A stretch of DNA of 45,178 nucleotides from Paracoccaceae bacterium (GCA_027489355.1 JAIXZY010000062.1:1-45178), one strand, 5' to 3'; shown: positions 33,371-42,602, numbered from the stretch's first letter. Translations and numbers: made by a program. Notes: generated by a model not told the origin, from the letters alone.

Positions 33371-34174
33371 ATGTCGCTCAGAATCAACTTCATCAACCCG
33401 TTCGGAACCACGGCCTATGACGCGCTGATCCACGAAACCCTGTCGTTCTATGCCTCGGAGGGGACCGAACTGGTCGTGACCCATCTCGACGCCTGCCCGG
33501 CCGACATGGACTATTTCTATCCCAAGCACTTTGTCGAGCTGGCCCTTCTGGACGCGATCAAATCTTCGGAAGAACAGGGCTTTGACGCCGTGATCAGCGG
33601 CTGCTGCTATGACCCCGGCGTGATGGTCGCCCGTGAGCTTGTGGATATCCCGGTCATCGGACCCTTCGAGGCAAGCCTCAATCTGCTGTCCTACTACGGC
33701 CGCACCGCGGTGATCGTGACCGATCACGTCAAGGCAGGCAGCCAGATGAAGGACAACGTGAAACTTTATGGCGCCAGCGACCGGGTGCTGGGGCTGGATG
33801 TCATCAACTGGTTCGTGCGCGACATGGTGAACGACACCGCAGCCGTCGCGCGCGACGTGGTGGATGTGACGGCGCGTTCGATCAAGGCGACCGGTGCCGA
33901 GGCGGTGATCCTGAACTGCACGATCATCGCGGCCTCGTATCAGAAATACCTGATGGAAGGCGGAGAGCCCGCGCCCTTCCCGATCCTCAACCCGAACCTC
34001 ATGGCGCTGACCATGGCCGAAAGCATGGCGCGCCTGCGCAAGAAGGGCGCGGCCCAGATCTCGCGCCTGGGCTACTACGCCCAGCCCGCCGACGATCATT
34101 TCAAGGCCGTTACCGAGGGCACCCGCTCCGCCTGGGCCGCAGCCCGCCCGAGCCTGCTGAAAAGCTTCAAGTAA
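33371..34174 (+). CDS. Asp/Glu/hydantoin racemase-family protein (HyuE-like), copy 2
   Basis: A 267-residue paralogue of the protein at 15206-15988, about half identical by eye. Both catalytic Cys are kept (Cys78 in SGCCYDPG and Cys183 in LNCTIIAA), along with INPFGTTAYDALI at the N-terminus and VDIPVIGPFEAS. The start at 33371 (MSLRINF) is preferred over upstream ATGs because it fits the paralogue and follows GGGGGTG. It is divergent from the RidA operon and 40 bases before the citryl-CoA-lyase-like gene. Confidence 0.87.
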   Translation: MSLRINFINPFGTTAYDALIHETLSFYASEGTELVVTHLDACPADMDYFYPKHFVELALLDAIKSSEEQGFDAVISGCCYDPGVMVARELVDIPVIGPFEASLNLLSYYGRTAVIVTDHVKAGSQMKDNVKLYGASDRVLGLDVINWFVRDMVNDTAAVARDVVDVTARSIKATGAEAVILNCTIIAASYQKYLMEGGEPAPFPILNPNLMALTMAESMARLRKKGAAQISRLGYYAQPADDHFKAVTEGTRSAWAAARPSLLKSFK

Positions 34175-34214
34175 CCCTGTCTTTGCAGAAGCCCTTTCCG
34201 AAAAGGACCCATCC

Positions 34215-35027
34215 ATGAGCAAAAGCACCCCCTCGCACTGGGTGTCCGCTGTCAGTGACGTGACGGCAGAAGATATCTTCATCCGCGGCTATCCGATGCA
34301 GTCTCTTGTCGGTCGCCTGCCGTTCTCGGCCATTTCCTATCTGTTGATCCGCGGCGAGATCCCGACGCCGGGGCAAGCCCGCATGATGGATGTGATCCTG
34401 TCCTCGATCCTTGACTATGCGCTGCAGAAATCGGGGACCGTGGCTGCGCGCGCCATCGTGTCGGTGAACCCCAGGATGACCGCCGGCTTGTCCGCCGCAA
34501 TGCTGGGCGCAGGCGAATTCGCCGTGTCGCCCGAAGACACTGGTCGGTTCATCGCCGAAGGCGTCGCCGCCTGGAAAGCATCGGGTCTGGACGCCGAAGC
34601 CCATGCCACCGCACTGGTGGCCGACCTGCGCGCGGCAAAGCGCCGCGTTCCCGGTTTCGGACACCCGGTGTTCCGCGGCGTTGATCCGCGCGCCGAGCGA
34701 CTCAAGGCGATCGCCGTGGAAAATGGCGTGTGGGGCGAGGCAAACGAATGGTATGCCGCTGTGCATCGCGCTTTCCAGGCTGCGGCGAACAGACCGGATC
34801 TGGTGATGAACGATGTCGGCATGCTGGCTGGCATCATGACGCAAATGGGCTTTACGCCCGCCGAGATGACGGGCCTTGCGCTCATGTCCACTTTCCCGGG
34901 CGTGATTGCCCATATCTCGGAAGAATTGCAGTCCGGTGCCATCAACCGGATCGTCCCGGAAGAAAACGTGACCTACGCCCGCGCCCGTCGCGACCTGGAC
35001 GCGGACTGCGCAGCGGCAGGCTGGTAG
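34215..35027 (+). CDS. Citryl-CoA lyase/citrate synthase-like protein
   Basis: A 270-residue protein with the small citrate-synthase-like fold seen in citryl-CoA lyase and the C-terminus of ATP-citrate lyase. VPGFGHPVFRGVDPRAERL holds a catalytic-type His and CoA contacts, and VMNDVGMLAGIMTQMG the following helix. At 270 residues it is far shorter than citrate synthase (about 430). It may cleave or form a C-C bond on a citryl-like CoA ester at the end of the pathway. It is second in the rightward racemase operon and is followed by a terminator. Confidence 0.83.
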   Translation: MSKSTPSHWVSAVSDVTAEDIFIRGYPMQSLVGRLPFSAISYLLIRGEIPTPGQARMMDVILSSILDYALQKSGTVAARAIVSVNPRMTAGLSAAMLGAGEFAVSPEDTGRFIAEGVAAWKASGLDAEAHATALVADLRAAKRRVPGFGHPVFRGVDPRAERLKAIAVENGVWGEANEWYAAVHRAFQAAANRPDLVMNDVGMLAGIMTQMGFTPAEMTGLALMSTFPGVIAHISEELQSGAINRIVPEENVTYARARRDLDADCAAAGW

Positions 35028-35064
35028 TGCCACCCGGCATTCTCAGGCCATGACAAGCCCTCTC

Positions 35065-35085
35065 GGCCCCGCCAAGTGCGGGGCC
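35065..35085 (+). terminator. Terminator after the citryl-CoA-lyase-like gene
   Basis: GGCCCCGC-CAAGT-GCGGGGCC is a perfect 8-bp stem with a 5-base loop, followed by ATTCTGTTCT. It lies between convergent genes and may also serve nrdJ from the other side. Confidence 0.65.
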
Positions 35086-35129
35086 ATTCTGTTCTGCGGC
35101 GTCTCATGTCGTCGCAGGGCGGTCGCCCC

Positions 35130-37397
35130 TTAGCCGCACTTCGAATGTCCACAGGACCCGCAGGTGAGGCAGCCTTCGATCATCCGCAGGTCATAGCTTC
35201 CGCAGGACGGGCAGGCCTTCTTCGGAACCTCTCCGACCCGGACCAGCTCTGCCTTGGGATCGGATTTCAGCCCCAGCCCCTCGCCCTCGATGAAGCCGAT
35301 GTCGATCAGGTGGCGCTCGATCACTCCGCCGATGGCGGCGAGGATCGAGGGGATGTAGCGCCCCTCCATCCAGGCCCCGCCGCGGGGGTCGAAGACCGCC
35401 TTCAACTCCTCCACGACGAAGGAAATGTCGCCGCCGCGCCGGAACACCGCGCTGATCATCCGGGTCAACGCCACGGTCCAGGCGAAATGCTCCATGTTCT
35501 TGGAGTTGATGAAGACCTCGAACGGCCGCCGATGCCCGGCAATGACGATGTCGTTGATGGTGATGTAGAGCGCGTGCTCCGACCCCGGCCATTTCACCTT
35601 GTAGGTCTGGCCCTCCAGCGCGGCGGGCCGGTCCAGCGGGTCCGAGAGATAGACCACCTCGCCCCCGGTCACCGGCTGGGCGGCTGGCGGAGCCGTCTCC
35701 TTCTCGCTGACGGTCAGGACCGAGCCGGTCACGTCGTTCGGCCGGTAGGTGGTGCAGCCCTTGCAGCCCTGGTCCCAGGCGGCCATGTAGACCTCCTTGA
35801 AGGCGTCGAAGCTGATGTCCTCGGGGCAGTTGATCGTCTTGGAGATGGACGAATCCACCCACTTCTGCGCCGCCGCCTGCATCCGCACGTGGTCCAGCGG
35901 GGGCAGGGTCTGGGCGTTGACGAAATGGTCGGGCAGCGGCGCGTCGCCATGCTTCTCGCGCCACAACCGCACCGCGTAGTCGACCACTTCCTCCTCGGTC
36001 CGCGATCCGTCCTTCTGAAGGACTTTACGGGTATAGGCATAGGCGAAGACCGGCTCGATCCCGGAGCTGACGTTCCCGGCGTAAAGCGAGATCGTCCCCG
36101 TCGGCGCGACGCTTGTCAGCAGGGCATTGCGGATGCCATGCGTGCGGATCGCCTCGCGGACGTCCTTGTCCATCTGGAGCATGTTGCCGCTGGCAAGGTA
36201 GCCCTCGGCATCGAACAGGGGGAACGCCCCCTTCTCGCGCGCCAGATCGACGCTGGCAAGGTAGGCCGACCGCGCGATGGCATGCATCCAGATCTCGGTC
36301 ACGCGCGCCGCCTCTTCCGACCCATAGCGCAGGCCGACCATCAGCAACGCATCGGCCAGACCCGTGACGCCAAGCCCGATCCGTCGCTTGGCCTGCGCCT
36401 CGGCCTGCTGTTCCGGCAGCGGGAAACGGCTGGCGTCGACCACATTGTCCATCGCGCGGACGGCGACACGGACCAGATGGTCCAGCGCGGCCATGTCCAT
36501 CGCTGAATGCGCCTCGAAGGCGTCCTTCACCAGCGTCGGCAGATTGATCGAGCCCAGCAGGCACGCGCCATAGGGCGGCAGGGGCTGCTCGCCGCAGGGG
36601 TTGGTGGCCGCGATGGTCTCCACGTATCCCAAGTTGTTCATCGCGTTGATCCGGTCGATGAAGATCACCCCCGGCTCCGCGAAGTCGAAGGTGGACCGCA
36701 TGATCTTGTTCCACAGGTCCCGCGCCTCGACCGTCTTGTAGACCCGGCCGCCGAAGACCAGCTCCCAAGGGCCATCGGCCTTGACCGCGGCCATGAAGGC
36801 GTCGGTGACAAGGACCGACAGGTTGAACATCCGCAGCCGGGCCGGGTCCTTCTTCGCCTCGATGAAGGCCTCGATATCCGGGTGGTCGCAGCGCATCGTG
36901 GCCATCATCGCGCCGCGGCGGCTGCCAGCCGACATGATCGTCCGGCACATCGCGTCCCAGACGTCCATGAACGACAGCGGCCCCGAGGCATCCGCCGCCA
37001 CCCCAGCGACCGGGGCGCCACGCGGCCGGATGGTGCTGAAATCATAACCGATCCCGCCGCCCTGCTGCATGGTCAGCGCGGCTTCCTTCAGGCTGTCGAA
37101 GATGCCTGCCATCGTGTCGGGGATCGTCCCCATGACGAAGCAGTTGAACAGCGTCACGCTGCGCCCCGTCCCCGCCCCCGCCGTGATCCGGCCCGCCGGC
37201 AGGAACTTGAAGCCTTCCAGCGCCGCGTAGAATTCGGCCTCCCACTTGGCCGGGTCCGTCTCGACCTCGGCGAGCGCCCGGGCGATCCGCCGCCAGGTGT
37301 CCTCGACGCTGCCGTCGATGGGCGTGCCGTCCGCCTCCTTGAAGCGGTACTTCATGTCCCAGATGGCTTCGGCGATGGGGGCTTGGAATCGCGACAT
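35130..37397 (-). CDS. nrdJ: Adenosylcobalamin-dependent (class II) ribonucleotide reductase
   Basis: A 755-residue cytoplasmic enzyme reducing ribonucleotides to deoxyribonucleotides without oxygen or a tyrosyl radical. NPCGEQPLPPYGACLLGSINL holds the active-site Cys and Glu; MQQGGGIGYDFSTIRPRG and the early Cys in TLFNCFVMG are also typical. A C-terminal zinc-ribbon-like tail has CPSCGSYDLRMIEGCLTCG and the last CGHSKCG, with cysteines that relay electrons. Length is normal for the alphaproteobacterial type. The leader contains an exact DnaA-box 9-mer. It needs vitamin B12. Confidence 0.95.
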   Translation of the reverse strand: MSRFQAPIAEAIWDMKYRFKEADGTPIDGSVEDTWRRIARALAEVETDPAKWEAEFYAALEGFKFLPAGRITAGAGTGRSVTLFNCFVMGTIPDTMAGIFDSLKEAALTMQQGGGIGYDFSTIRPRGAPVAGVAADASGPLSFMDVWDAMCRTIMSAGSRRGAMMATMRCDHPDIEAFIEAKKDPARLRMFNLSVLVTDAFMAAVKADGPWELVFGGRVYKTVEARDLWNKIMRSTFDFAEPGVIFIDRINAMNNLGYVETIAATNPCGEQPLPPYGACLLGSINLPTLVKDAFEAHSAMDMAALDHLVRVAVRAMDNVVDASRFPLPEQQAEAQAKRRIGLGVTGLADALLMVGLRYGSEEAARVTEIWMHAIARSAYLASVDLAREKGAFPLFDAEGYLASGNMLQMDKDVREAIRTHGIRNALLTSVAPTGTISLYAGNVSSGIEPVFAYAYTRKVLQKDGSRTEEEVVDYAVRLWREKHGDAPLPDHFVNAQTLPPLDHVRMQAAAQKWVDSSISKTINCPEDISFDAFKEVYMAAWDQGCKGCTTYRPNDVTGSVLTVSEKETAPPAAQPVTGGEVVYLSDPLDRPAALEGQTYKVKWPGSEHALYITINDIVIAGHRRPFEVFINSKNMEHFAWTVALTRMISAVFRRGGDISFVVEELKAVFDPRGGAWMEGRYIPSILAAIGGVIERHLIDIGFIEGEGLGLKSDPKAELVRVGEVPKKACPSCGSYDLRMIEGCLTCGSCGHSKCG

Positions 37398-37419
37398 GAC
37401 GGCGAATCTTCCTGTCTCT

Positions 37420-37428
37420 TGTGGATAA
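37420..37428 (-). promoter_or_regulatory. DnaA-box 9-mer upstream of nrdJ
   Basis: TTATCCACA on the minus strand, an exact consensus DnaA box, 23 bases before the nrdJ ATG. DnaA controls nrdAB in E. coli; a similar role here is inference, and one 9-mer can occur by chance. Confidence 0.35.
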
Positions 37429-37509
37429 GCGGAACGAAGGACCCAAGATACGCCCCCACCCCCCCGGGGTCAACTTGAACCCCCCGCCGCAGGCCCTATG
37501 ATTGGGGTC

Positions 37510-37929
37510 ATGATCAACCTGCTGAAACTCTGCGTCGGCGCCGACTCGGTCGAGGACCTATTGGACTGGCAGCGCAGCCAGCGCCCGCACTGGCCCGAGG
37601 GCCGGGCGATCCACGTCACCCGCATGTGGCCCAAGCGCGAGGCCGAGGTGCTGGAGGGCTCGCTCTACTGGGTCATCAAGGGCGTGATCCTGGCCCGCCA
37701 GCGCATCCTGGACCTGCAAGAGGTCAACCTGGGCGACGGCATCCCGCGCTGCGCCCTGGTGCTGGACGCCGAGGTCATCCGCACCGAGGCCGCCCCCCGC
37801 CGCCCCTTCCAGGGCTGGCGCTACCTGGACCCGAAGGAATCCCCCCGCGACCTGCCCAAGGGCCGCACGCAGGATGACCCGCTGCCACCGAAACTGGCGC
37901 AGGCCCTGGCGGAACTCGGCCTGCACTGA
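37510..37929 (+). CDS. DUF1489-family protein
   Basis: A 139-residue conserved alphaproteobacterial protein of unknown function. MINLLKLCVGADSVEDLLDW is the usual N-terminus, followed by HVTRMWPKREAEVL and GSLYWVIKGVILARQRI. The ATG at 37510 is preferred as the family usually begins shortly before NLxKLCVG; the ATG at 37498 is also possible. It is divergent from nrdJ and lies 42 bases before the exporter gene. Confidence 0.88.
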   Translation: MINLLKLCVGADSVEDLLDWQRSQRPHWPEGRAIHVTRMWPKREAEVLEGSLYWVIKGVILARQRILDLQEVNLGDGIPRCALVLDAEVIRTEAAPRRPFQGWRYLDPKESPRDLPKGRTQDDPLPPKLAQALAELGLH

Positions 37930-37971
37930 CCCCTCTGGCAGCCGCGCGCAAAACCCGCCACAACGGGCGCC

Positions 37972-38829
37972 ATGTCCCGTCCGCTCCTCCTTGCCGCGCC
38001 GATCATCTTCCTGCTGCTCTGGTCGGCCGGCTTCGCCATCGCCAAGATCGGCCTTCAGCACGCGGGGCCGTTCACCCTGCTGGCGCTCCGCTATGCCATC
38101 GCGGTCCTCGTCCTTCTGCCGCTGATCCCGGTTCTCAAGCCGTCCTTCCCCAGGGGCCGCGCCGCCTGGGACATCGCGGTCGTGGGCTTCCTGATCCAGG
38201 TCGCCTACTTCGGCCTGTGCTACATCGCCTTCAAATCCGGCGTCTCGGCGGGCGGGGTCGCGATCATCGTCTGCCTGCAACCGATCCTCGTCAGTCTGAT
38301 CGCCCCCAGGATGGTCGGAGAGACCGTCAGCCGCGCGCGCTGGATCGGCCTGGCCCTTGGGTTGACCGGAGCCGTCACGGTGATCCTCGCCCGGTCGGGT
38401 GTCGCGCACGAGCCGCCGCTGGGTCTTCTCTGCGCCGTCGGCGGCCTCATCGGCATGACCGCCGCCACGCTGTACGAAAAACGCTTCGGCGCGACCACGC
38501 ATCCGGTCCCGGCCAACCTGATCCAGTATGCCGTCGGCGCGGTCTTCACCCTGCCGCTCGCCTGGGCGACCGAGGGGATGCAGGCCGACTGGACGCCTGA
38601 ACTGTTCGGCGTTCTCGCCTACCTGATCATCGGCAATTCGCTGGTCGCGATCACCCTGCTCCTCGCAATGATCCGCGCGGGAGAGGTCGCCCGCGTCTCC
38701 GCGCTCTTCTACCTCGTCCCGCCACTGTCCGCTCTCTTCGCCTGGCCGCTGTTGGGGGAAGCCATGCCTCCCCTCGCCTGGGCCGGGATGGCGCTGGCCG
38801 GGATCGGGGTCACGCTGGCGCGCAAGTAG
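37972..38829 (+). CDS. DMT-family (EamA) metabolite exporter
   Basis: A 285-residue inner-membrane protein with about ten hydrophobic spans in two EamA repeats, e.g. PIIFLLLWSAGFAIAKIGL and LLLAMIRAGEVARVSALFYL. The family exports amino acids and other metabolites; the substrate is not known. It ends next to the convergent hisG gene. Confidence 0.9.
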   Translation: MSRPLLLAAPIIFLLLWSAGFAIAKIGLQHAGPFTLLALRYAIAVLVLLPLIPVLKPSFPRGRAAWDIAVVGFLIQVAYFGLCYIAFKSGVSAGGVAIIVCLQPILVSLIAPRMVGETVSRARWIGLALGLTGAVTVILARSGVAHEPPLGLLCAVGGLIGMTAATLYEKRFGATTHPVPANLIQYAVGAVFTLPLAWATEGMQADWTPELFGVLAYLIIGNSLVAITLLLAMIRAGEVARVSALFYLVPPLSALFAWPLLGEAMPPLAWAGMALAGIGVTLARK

Positions 38830-38848
38830 GGTGGGCGATCCGCCCACC
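38830..38848. repeat. REP-like hairpin between convergent genes
   Basis: GGTGGGCG-ATC-CGCCCACC is a perfect 8-bp stem with a 3-base loop, directly after the exporter stop. It may end transcription from both sides. It shares GGGTGGGCG with the hairpin at 33184-33199. Confidence 0.5.
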
Positions 38849-38853
38849 GCCCG

Positions 38854-39552
38854 TCAGAAGGGCCGCGCCACGATCCCCAGCTTCGCGGCCAGACCGGCAT
38901 AGGCCGCAAGGTCCGCCGCCGACCACTCCGCAACCCGGCTGGCCCAAAGCACTGCCTGGCTGGAATGGATCATCCCGTCCGACAGGATGCGCAGATGGTT
39001 CGCCCGCAGTGTCTCGCCCGAACTGGTGATGTCCGCGATGCACTCCGCCGTCCCGTTCTTCACCGTCCCCTCGGTCGCGCCCTGGCTGTCGATCAGCTGG
39101 TAGTCCGCAACCCCTTGCGCCTGCAGGAAATCCCGCACCAGTCGGTGATACTTGGTCGCAATCCGCAACCGATGCCCATGCGCTTTGCGGAACCCCGCCG
39201 CCGCCGCGTCCAGGTCATCCACCGTTTCCACGTCGATCCAGACCGCCGGCACCGCGATCACCAGGTCGGCATGGCCGAAGCCCAGCTTCGCGACCTCGGC
39301 CACCTCGTCCTCGGCCAGCTGCTCGCGCACCAGGTCCGAACCCGTGACCCCCAGATGGATCCGCCCCGCCGCCAGCTCGCGCGGGATTTCCCCGGCCGAG
39401 AGCAGCACCGGGACCACGCCCTCGACCCCCTCGACCACGCCAGAATATTCGCGGTCCGACCCCGACCGCCGCATGACGACCCCACGGGCGCCGAACCAAT
39501 CGAAGGTGTCCTGCATCAGCCGCCCCTTGGACGGCACCCCCACGCGGATCAT
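38854..39552 (-). CDS. hisG: ATP phosphoribosyltransferase, short form
   Basis: A 232-residue enzyme for the first step of histidine synthesis, condensing ATP with PRPP. IRVGVPSKGRLMQDTFDWF opens the protein and LGVTGSDLVREQL is typical. The PRPP loop is the Glu-Gly-Thr region in DSQGATEGTVKNGTAE. It lacks the C-terminal regulatory domain of long HisG, so it needs HisZ, which is encoded just upstream with an ATGA overlap. Confidence 0.94.
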   Translation of the reverse strand: MIRVGVPSKGRLMQDTFDWFGARGVVMRRSGSDREYSGVVEGVEGVVPVLLSAGEIPRELAAGRIHLGVTGSDLVREQLAEDEVAEVAKLGFGHADLVIAVPAVWIDVETVDDLDAAAAGFRKAHGHRLRIATKYHRLVRDFLQAQGVADYQLIDSQGATEGTVKNGTAECIADITSSGETLRANHLRILSDGMIHSSQAVLWASRVAEWSAADLAAYAGLAAKLGIVARPF

Positions 39553-40643
39553 ATCGCCCCCTTCAGCCGGGCAACCAGCCCGGGCCGGATCACGCCGCCC
39601 ACCGCCGGGATGAAGGCCCCTGCCCCCAGCACCGCCGTCAGCGCGTCATAGCGCCCGCCACTGGCGACCGGGGGCATCCCGTCCCCCAGGAAGCTGAAGA
39701 CGAACCCGTCGTAATATTCCAGCGCCGTCCGCCCGTGGCTCGCCTCGAACGCGAGGGTCGAGACATCCACCCCCCGCGCCGCCAGGGCGTCCAGCCGCGC
39801 AGCAAAGCGGTCCACCGCCGGACCAATCGCGGGCAGCATCGGCGTGATGCCCCGCAGATGGCTCAGGGCATGGGCCGCCGGGGCCTCGAGGCTGAGCAGA
39901 TCATAGAGCAGCGCCGCCTCGGTCGCCTTGATCGGCGGTGTCTCGGCATCCGCCACCAGTGCCTCCGCCCGCGCCGCGATTTCTTCGGCGCTGCGAAGGC
40001 CCACGAACGTCCCGGCCTCATCGATCAGCTGCGCCGGGGTCCCGGCCTTCAGCCGCTCCAACAGCGCGACCCGCCCCGCAGGCACCGGGGCGCGCCCGGC
40101 GAACCGATCCAGCAGGGCCTTGAAGCGCACCGGCCGCCAGACATGGCGGAGGAGAGCCGCCTTCCGCCGCTCGCTCGTCGCCAGCCCCCGGACGGCAGCC
40201 ATCAGGATGCCGATATCCCCGGTCACCGGCCGCAGGTCCAGCCCTGCCAGCAGGTCGCGGAAGAGCGCAAAGACCTCAGCATCCGCCGCCTCTGGCGCGG
40301 CGCGGTCAAAGACTTCATAGCCGACTTGAAGGTACTCGCTGGCCCGCCCCGAGCCGCGCGCCTGCTTGCGGAAGACCTCGCCCAGATAGGCATAGCGCGC
40401 CGGTTCCGCCCCATGCGCCATGTGGGCCTGCACCACCGGCACGGTGAAGTCCGGCCGCAGCATCATTTCGCCCCGGACCGGGTCGTCGGTCACATAGGCC
40501 CGCGCCCGGATGTCCTCGCCATAAAGGTCCAGCAGCGTGCCAGCCGGTTGCAGGATATCCGCCTCGACCGGCACCGCCCCTGCCTGCACGAAGGCCGACA
40601 AGAGCCGCTCGCCCTCGGCCCGGATCGCCGCCTTGGGGGTCAT
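39549..40643 (-). CDS. hisZ: ATP phosphoribosyltransferase regulatory subunit
   Basis: A 364-residue HisRS-like protein without tRNA-charging function that forms a complex with short HisG and makes it sensitive to histidine. MMLRPDFTVPVVQAHMAHG is the motif-2-like segment; RYAYLGEVFRKQARG and YEVFDRAAPEAADAEVF follow. The start at 40643 (MTPKAAIRAEG) has GGAGGG upstream; the open frame above it lies in a G+C-rich repeat. Confidence 0.92.
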   Translation of the reverse strand: MTPKAAIRAEGERLLSAFVQAGAVPVEADILQPAGTLLDLYGEDIRARAYVTDDPVRGEMMLRPDFTVPVVQAHMAHGAEPARYAYLGEVFRKQARGSGRASEYLQVGYEVFDRAAPEAADAEVFALFRDLLAGLDLRPVTGDIGILMAAVRGLATSERRKAALLRHVWRPVRFKALLDRFAGRAPVPAGRVALLERLKAGTPAQLIDEAGTFVGLRSAEEIAARAEALVADAETPPIKATEAALLYDLLSLEAPAAHALSHLRGITPMLPAIGPAVDRFAARLDALAARGVDVSTLAFEASHGRTALEYYDGFVFSFLGDGMPPVASGGRYDALTAVLGAGAFIPAVGGVIRPGLVARLKGAI

Positions 40644-40686
40644 GCCACGCCCTCCGTCCCGCGCCGACGACCGGCACGAAGCGCCT

Positions 40687-40710
40687 CCCCTCCCCCACCG
40701 TGGGGAGGGG
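40687..40710. repeat. REP-like inverted repeat between hisZ and hisS
   Basis: CCCCTCCCCCAC and GTGGGGAGGGG pair except for one bulged C, with a very short loop. The element fills much of the 91-base gap between the two genes and may act as a partial terminator inside the operon. Confidence 0.5.
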
Positions 40711-40734
40711 CCGGGGGTGGGGGGCCTGCCCGGT

Positions 40735-42207
40735 TCATTGCCCAAGCATCCGCTTCACGGCCGCCACCAACTCACCCCGAGGCACCTCGACCTGGGCGGG
40801 ACGGTCCTTCCACTCCTCCAGCGTCGCGCTTTCGGCGATCTTCGCCCCAAGGATCAGGTCTTTCAGGATCACGGTTCCAGCAGCGGCCTCGTTCCCGCCC
40901 TGGATCACAGCGACAGGGGACTGCCGCTTGTCCGCGTATTTCAGCTGGTTGCCGAAGTTCTTGGGGTTGCCCAGATAGACCTCGGCCCGGATGCCCGCCT
41001 GCCGCAGCTCCCCCACCATCGAGAGGTAATCGGCCATCCGGTCCCGGTCCATGACCGTCACCACCACAGGCCCCGCCACGTCGCCCGAGACACGCCCCTT
41101 GGCCCGCAGCGCGGCCAACAGGCGGTCGACGCCGATGGACACCCCCGTCGCCGGCACATCCTGCCCAGTGAACCGCTTCACGAGGCCATCATACCGCCCG
41201 CCGCCCGCGACCGAGCCGAACTGGCGCTTGCGGCCCTTCTCGTCGAGGATCTCAAAGGTCAGCTCCGCCTCGTAGACCGGCCCGGTATAGTAGCCGAGGC
41301 CACGCACCACGCCCGGGTCCAGCACGATCCGGTCCGGCCCATAGCCCTGCGCTTCAAGGAGGGCAGCGATGGCTTCCAGTTCGGAGACTCCCTCGGCCCC
41401 GATCACCGACCCACCCACCAGTTCGCGCAGCCGGGCCACCGTTGCGGCCCCCGTGTCGCGCTTGGCGGTGGTAAAGCCCATCACGACCTCGGCCTGCTCT
41501 GCCGATAGACCCGCCCCCTTGGTGAAGTCGCCGCTTTCGTCCTTGCGGCCCTCCCCCAGCAGCGAGCGGACGCCGTCCGGCCCCAGTCGGTCAATCTTGT
41601 CGATCGCCCGCAATACGATGCCGCGTTCGTCGTGCTTGTCCTCGCCAGCCAGCCCCGCAACCTCCATCACGCCGTTCAGGACCTTCCGGTTGTTCACCTT
41701 CACCACGTAGTCGCCGCGGGGGATGCCGACCTCTTCCAGGGCGTCGGCGAGCATGGCACAGATTTCGGCGTCGGCTGCCACCGAGGCGGAGCCGACCGTA
41801 TCCGCGTCGCACTGGTAAAACTGGCGGAACCTTCCCGGACCCGGTTTCTCGTTCCGCCAGACGGGGCCCATCGCGTACCTGCGGTAGGGGCTGGGAAGGT
41901 CGTTGCGGTACTGGGCGGCGACGCGCGCGAGGGGGGCGGTCAGGTCGTACCGGAGGGCCAGCCAGTCGGCATCCTCATCTTGCCAGGCGAAGACGCCCTC
42001 GTTGGGGCGGTCGACGTCGGGGAGGAACTTGCCGAGGGCCTCGACCGTCTCCACCGCAGAGGTCTCCAGCGGGTCGAACCCGTACCGGTGGTAGACGGCG
42101 GCGAGGCGGTCGAGCATGGCTTTCCGTTCGGTGACCTCGGCCCCGAAGTAGTCGCGGAATCCCTTCGGGGTCTCGGCGCGGGGGCGGCGGGGGGGCTTGT
42201 CGGCCAT
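40735..42207 (-). CDS. hisS: Histidyl-tRNA synthetase
   Basis: A 490-residue class II aminoacyl-tRNA synthetase charging tRNA-His. [17 protein letters not shown] is the N-terminal part, [15 protein letters not shown] and the RxxxFxQ segment [14 protein letters not shown] (motif 2) follow. [22 protein letters not shown] is the histidine-specific motif and [13 protein letters not shown] is motif 3. The start at 42207 ([16 protein letters not shown]) has AAGG upstream. It is the first gene of hisS-hisZ-hisG and divergent from slyX. Confidence 0.95.
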   Translation of the reverse strand: MADKPPRRPRAETPKGFRDYFGAEVTERKAMLDRLAAVYHRYGFDPLETSAVETVEALGKFLPDVDRPNEGVFAWQDEDADWLALRYDLTAPLARVAAQYRNDLPSPYRRYAMGPVWRNEKPGPGRFRQFYQCDADTVGSASVAADAEICAMLADALEEVGIPRGDYVVKVNNRKVLNGVMEVAGLAGEDKHDERGIVLRAIDKIDRLGPDGVRSLLGEGRKDESGDFTKGAGLSAEQAEVVMGFTTAKRDTGAATVARLRELVGGSVIGAEGVSELEAIAALLEAQGYGPDRIVLDPGVVRGLGYYTGPVYEAELTFEILDEKGRKRQFGSVAGGGRYDGLVKRFTGQDVPATGVSIGVDRLLAALRAKGRVSGDVAGPVVVTVMDRDRMADYLSMVGELRQAGIRAEVYLGNPKNFGNQLKYADKRQSPVAVIQGGNEAAAGTVILKDLILGAKIAESATLEEWKDRPAQVEVPRGELVAAVKRMLGQ

Positions 42208-42277
42208 GGTCGGACCTTCGCTTTTGATCGCCGTCCGTGTATCGGATGGGGGGAGAGGCGGCAAGCGGGGGACAGGC

Positions 42278-42475
42278 ATGGGTACGGTCGAACTGGAAGA
42301 GAAGGTGGCCCACCTGATCCGGGCGGTGGAGGACCTGTCGGACGTGGTGGCCCGGCAGGCGACCGAGATCGCGGGGCTGGAGCGGCGGGTTCGGCTGCTG
42401 ATGGAGCGGGCCGCGGAGGAGGAAGCCCTGCGGGGGGAGGCCCCGGAAGCGAACGTCCGCCCGCCTCACTGGTGA
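42278..42475 (+). CDS. slyX: SlyX-family protein
   Basis: A 65-residue coiled-coil protein: [20 protein letters not shown] and [18 protein letters not shown] show heptads, and the C-terminal RPPHW is the conserved SlyX end (PPHY/W). The start at 42278 is preferred over an upstream ATG that lies within the hisS leader. Its molecular role is not established. Confidence 0.9.
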   Translation: MGTVELEEKVAHLIRAVEDLSDVVARQATEIAGLERRVRLLMERAAEEEALRGEAPEANVRPPHW

Positions 42476-42602
42476 GGGGTGTCCACGCAGGACAGGGTGG
42501 AGGCCGCTAAGGATTCCAAGGGGTTAGCTGTGGACGTTAGGGATTTGTTAAGCGATCTACAACGAGACCAACTCTTGAACCCTGATCTTCAATGGTCCCC
42601 AG

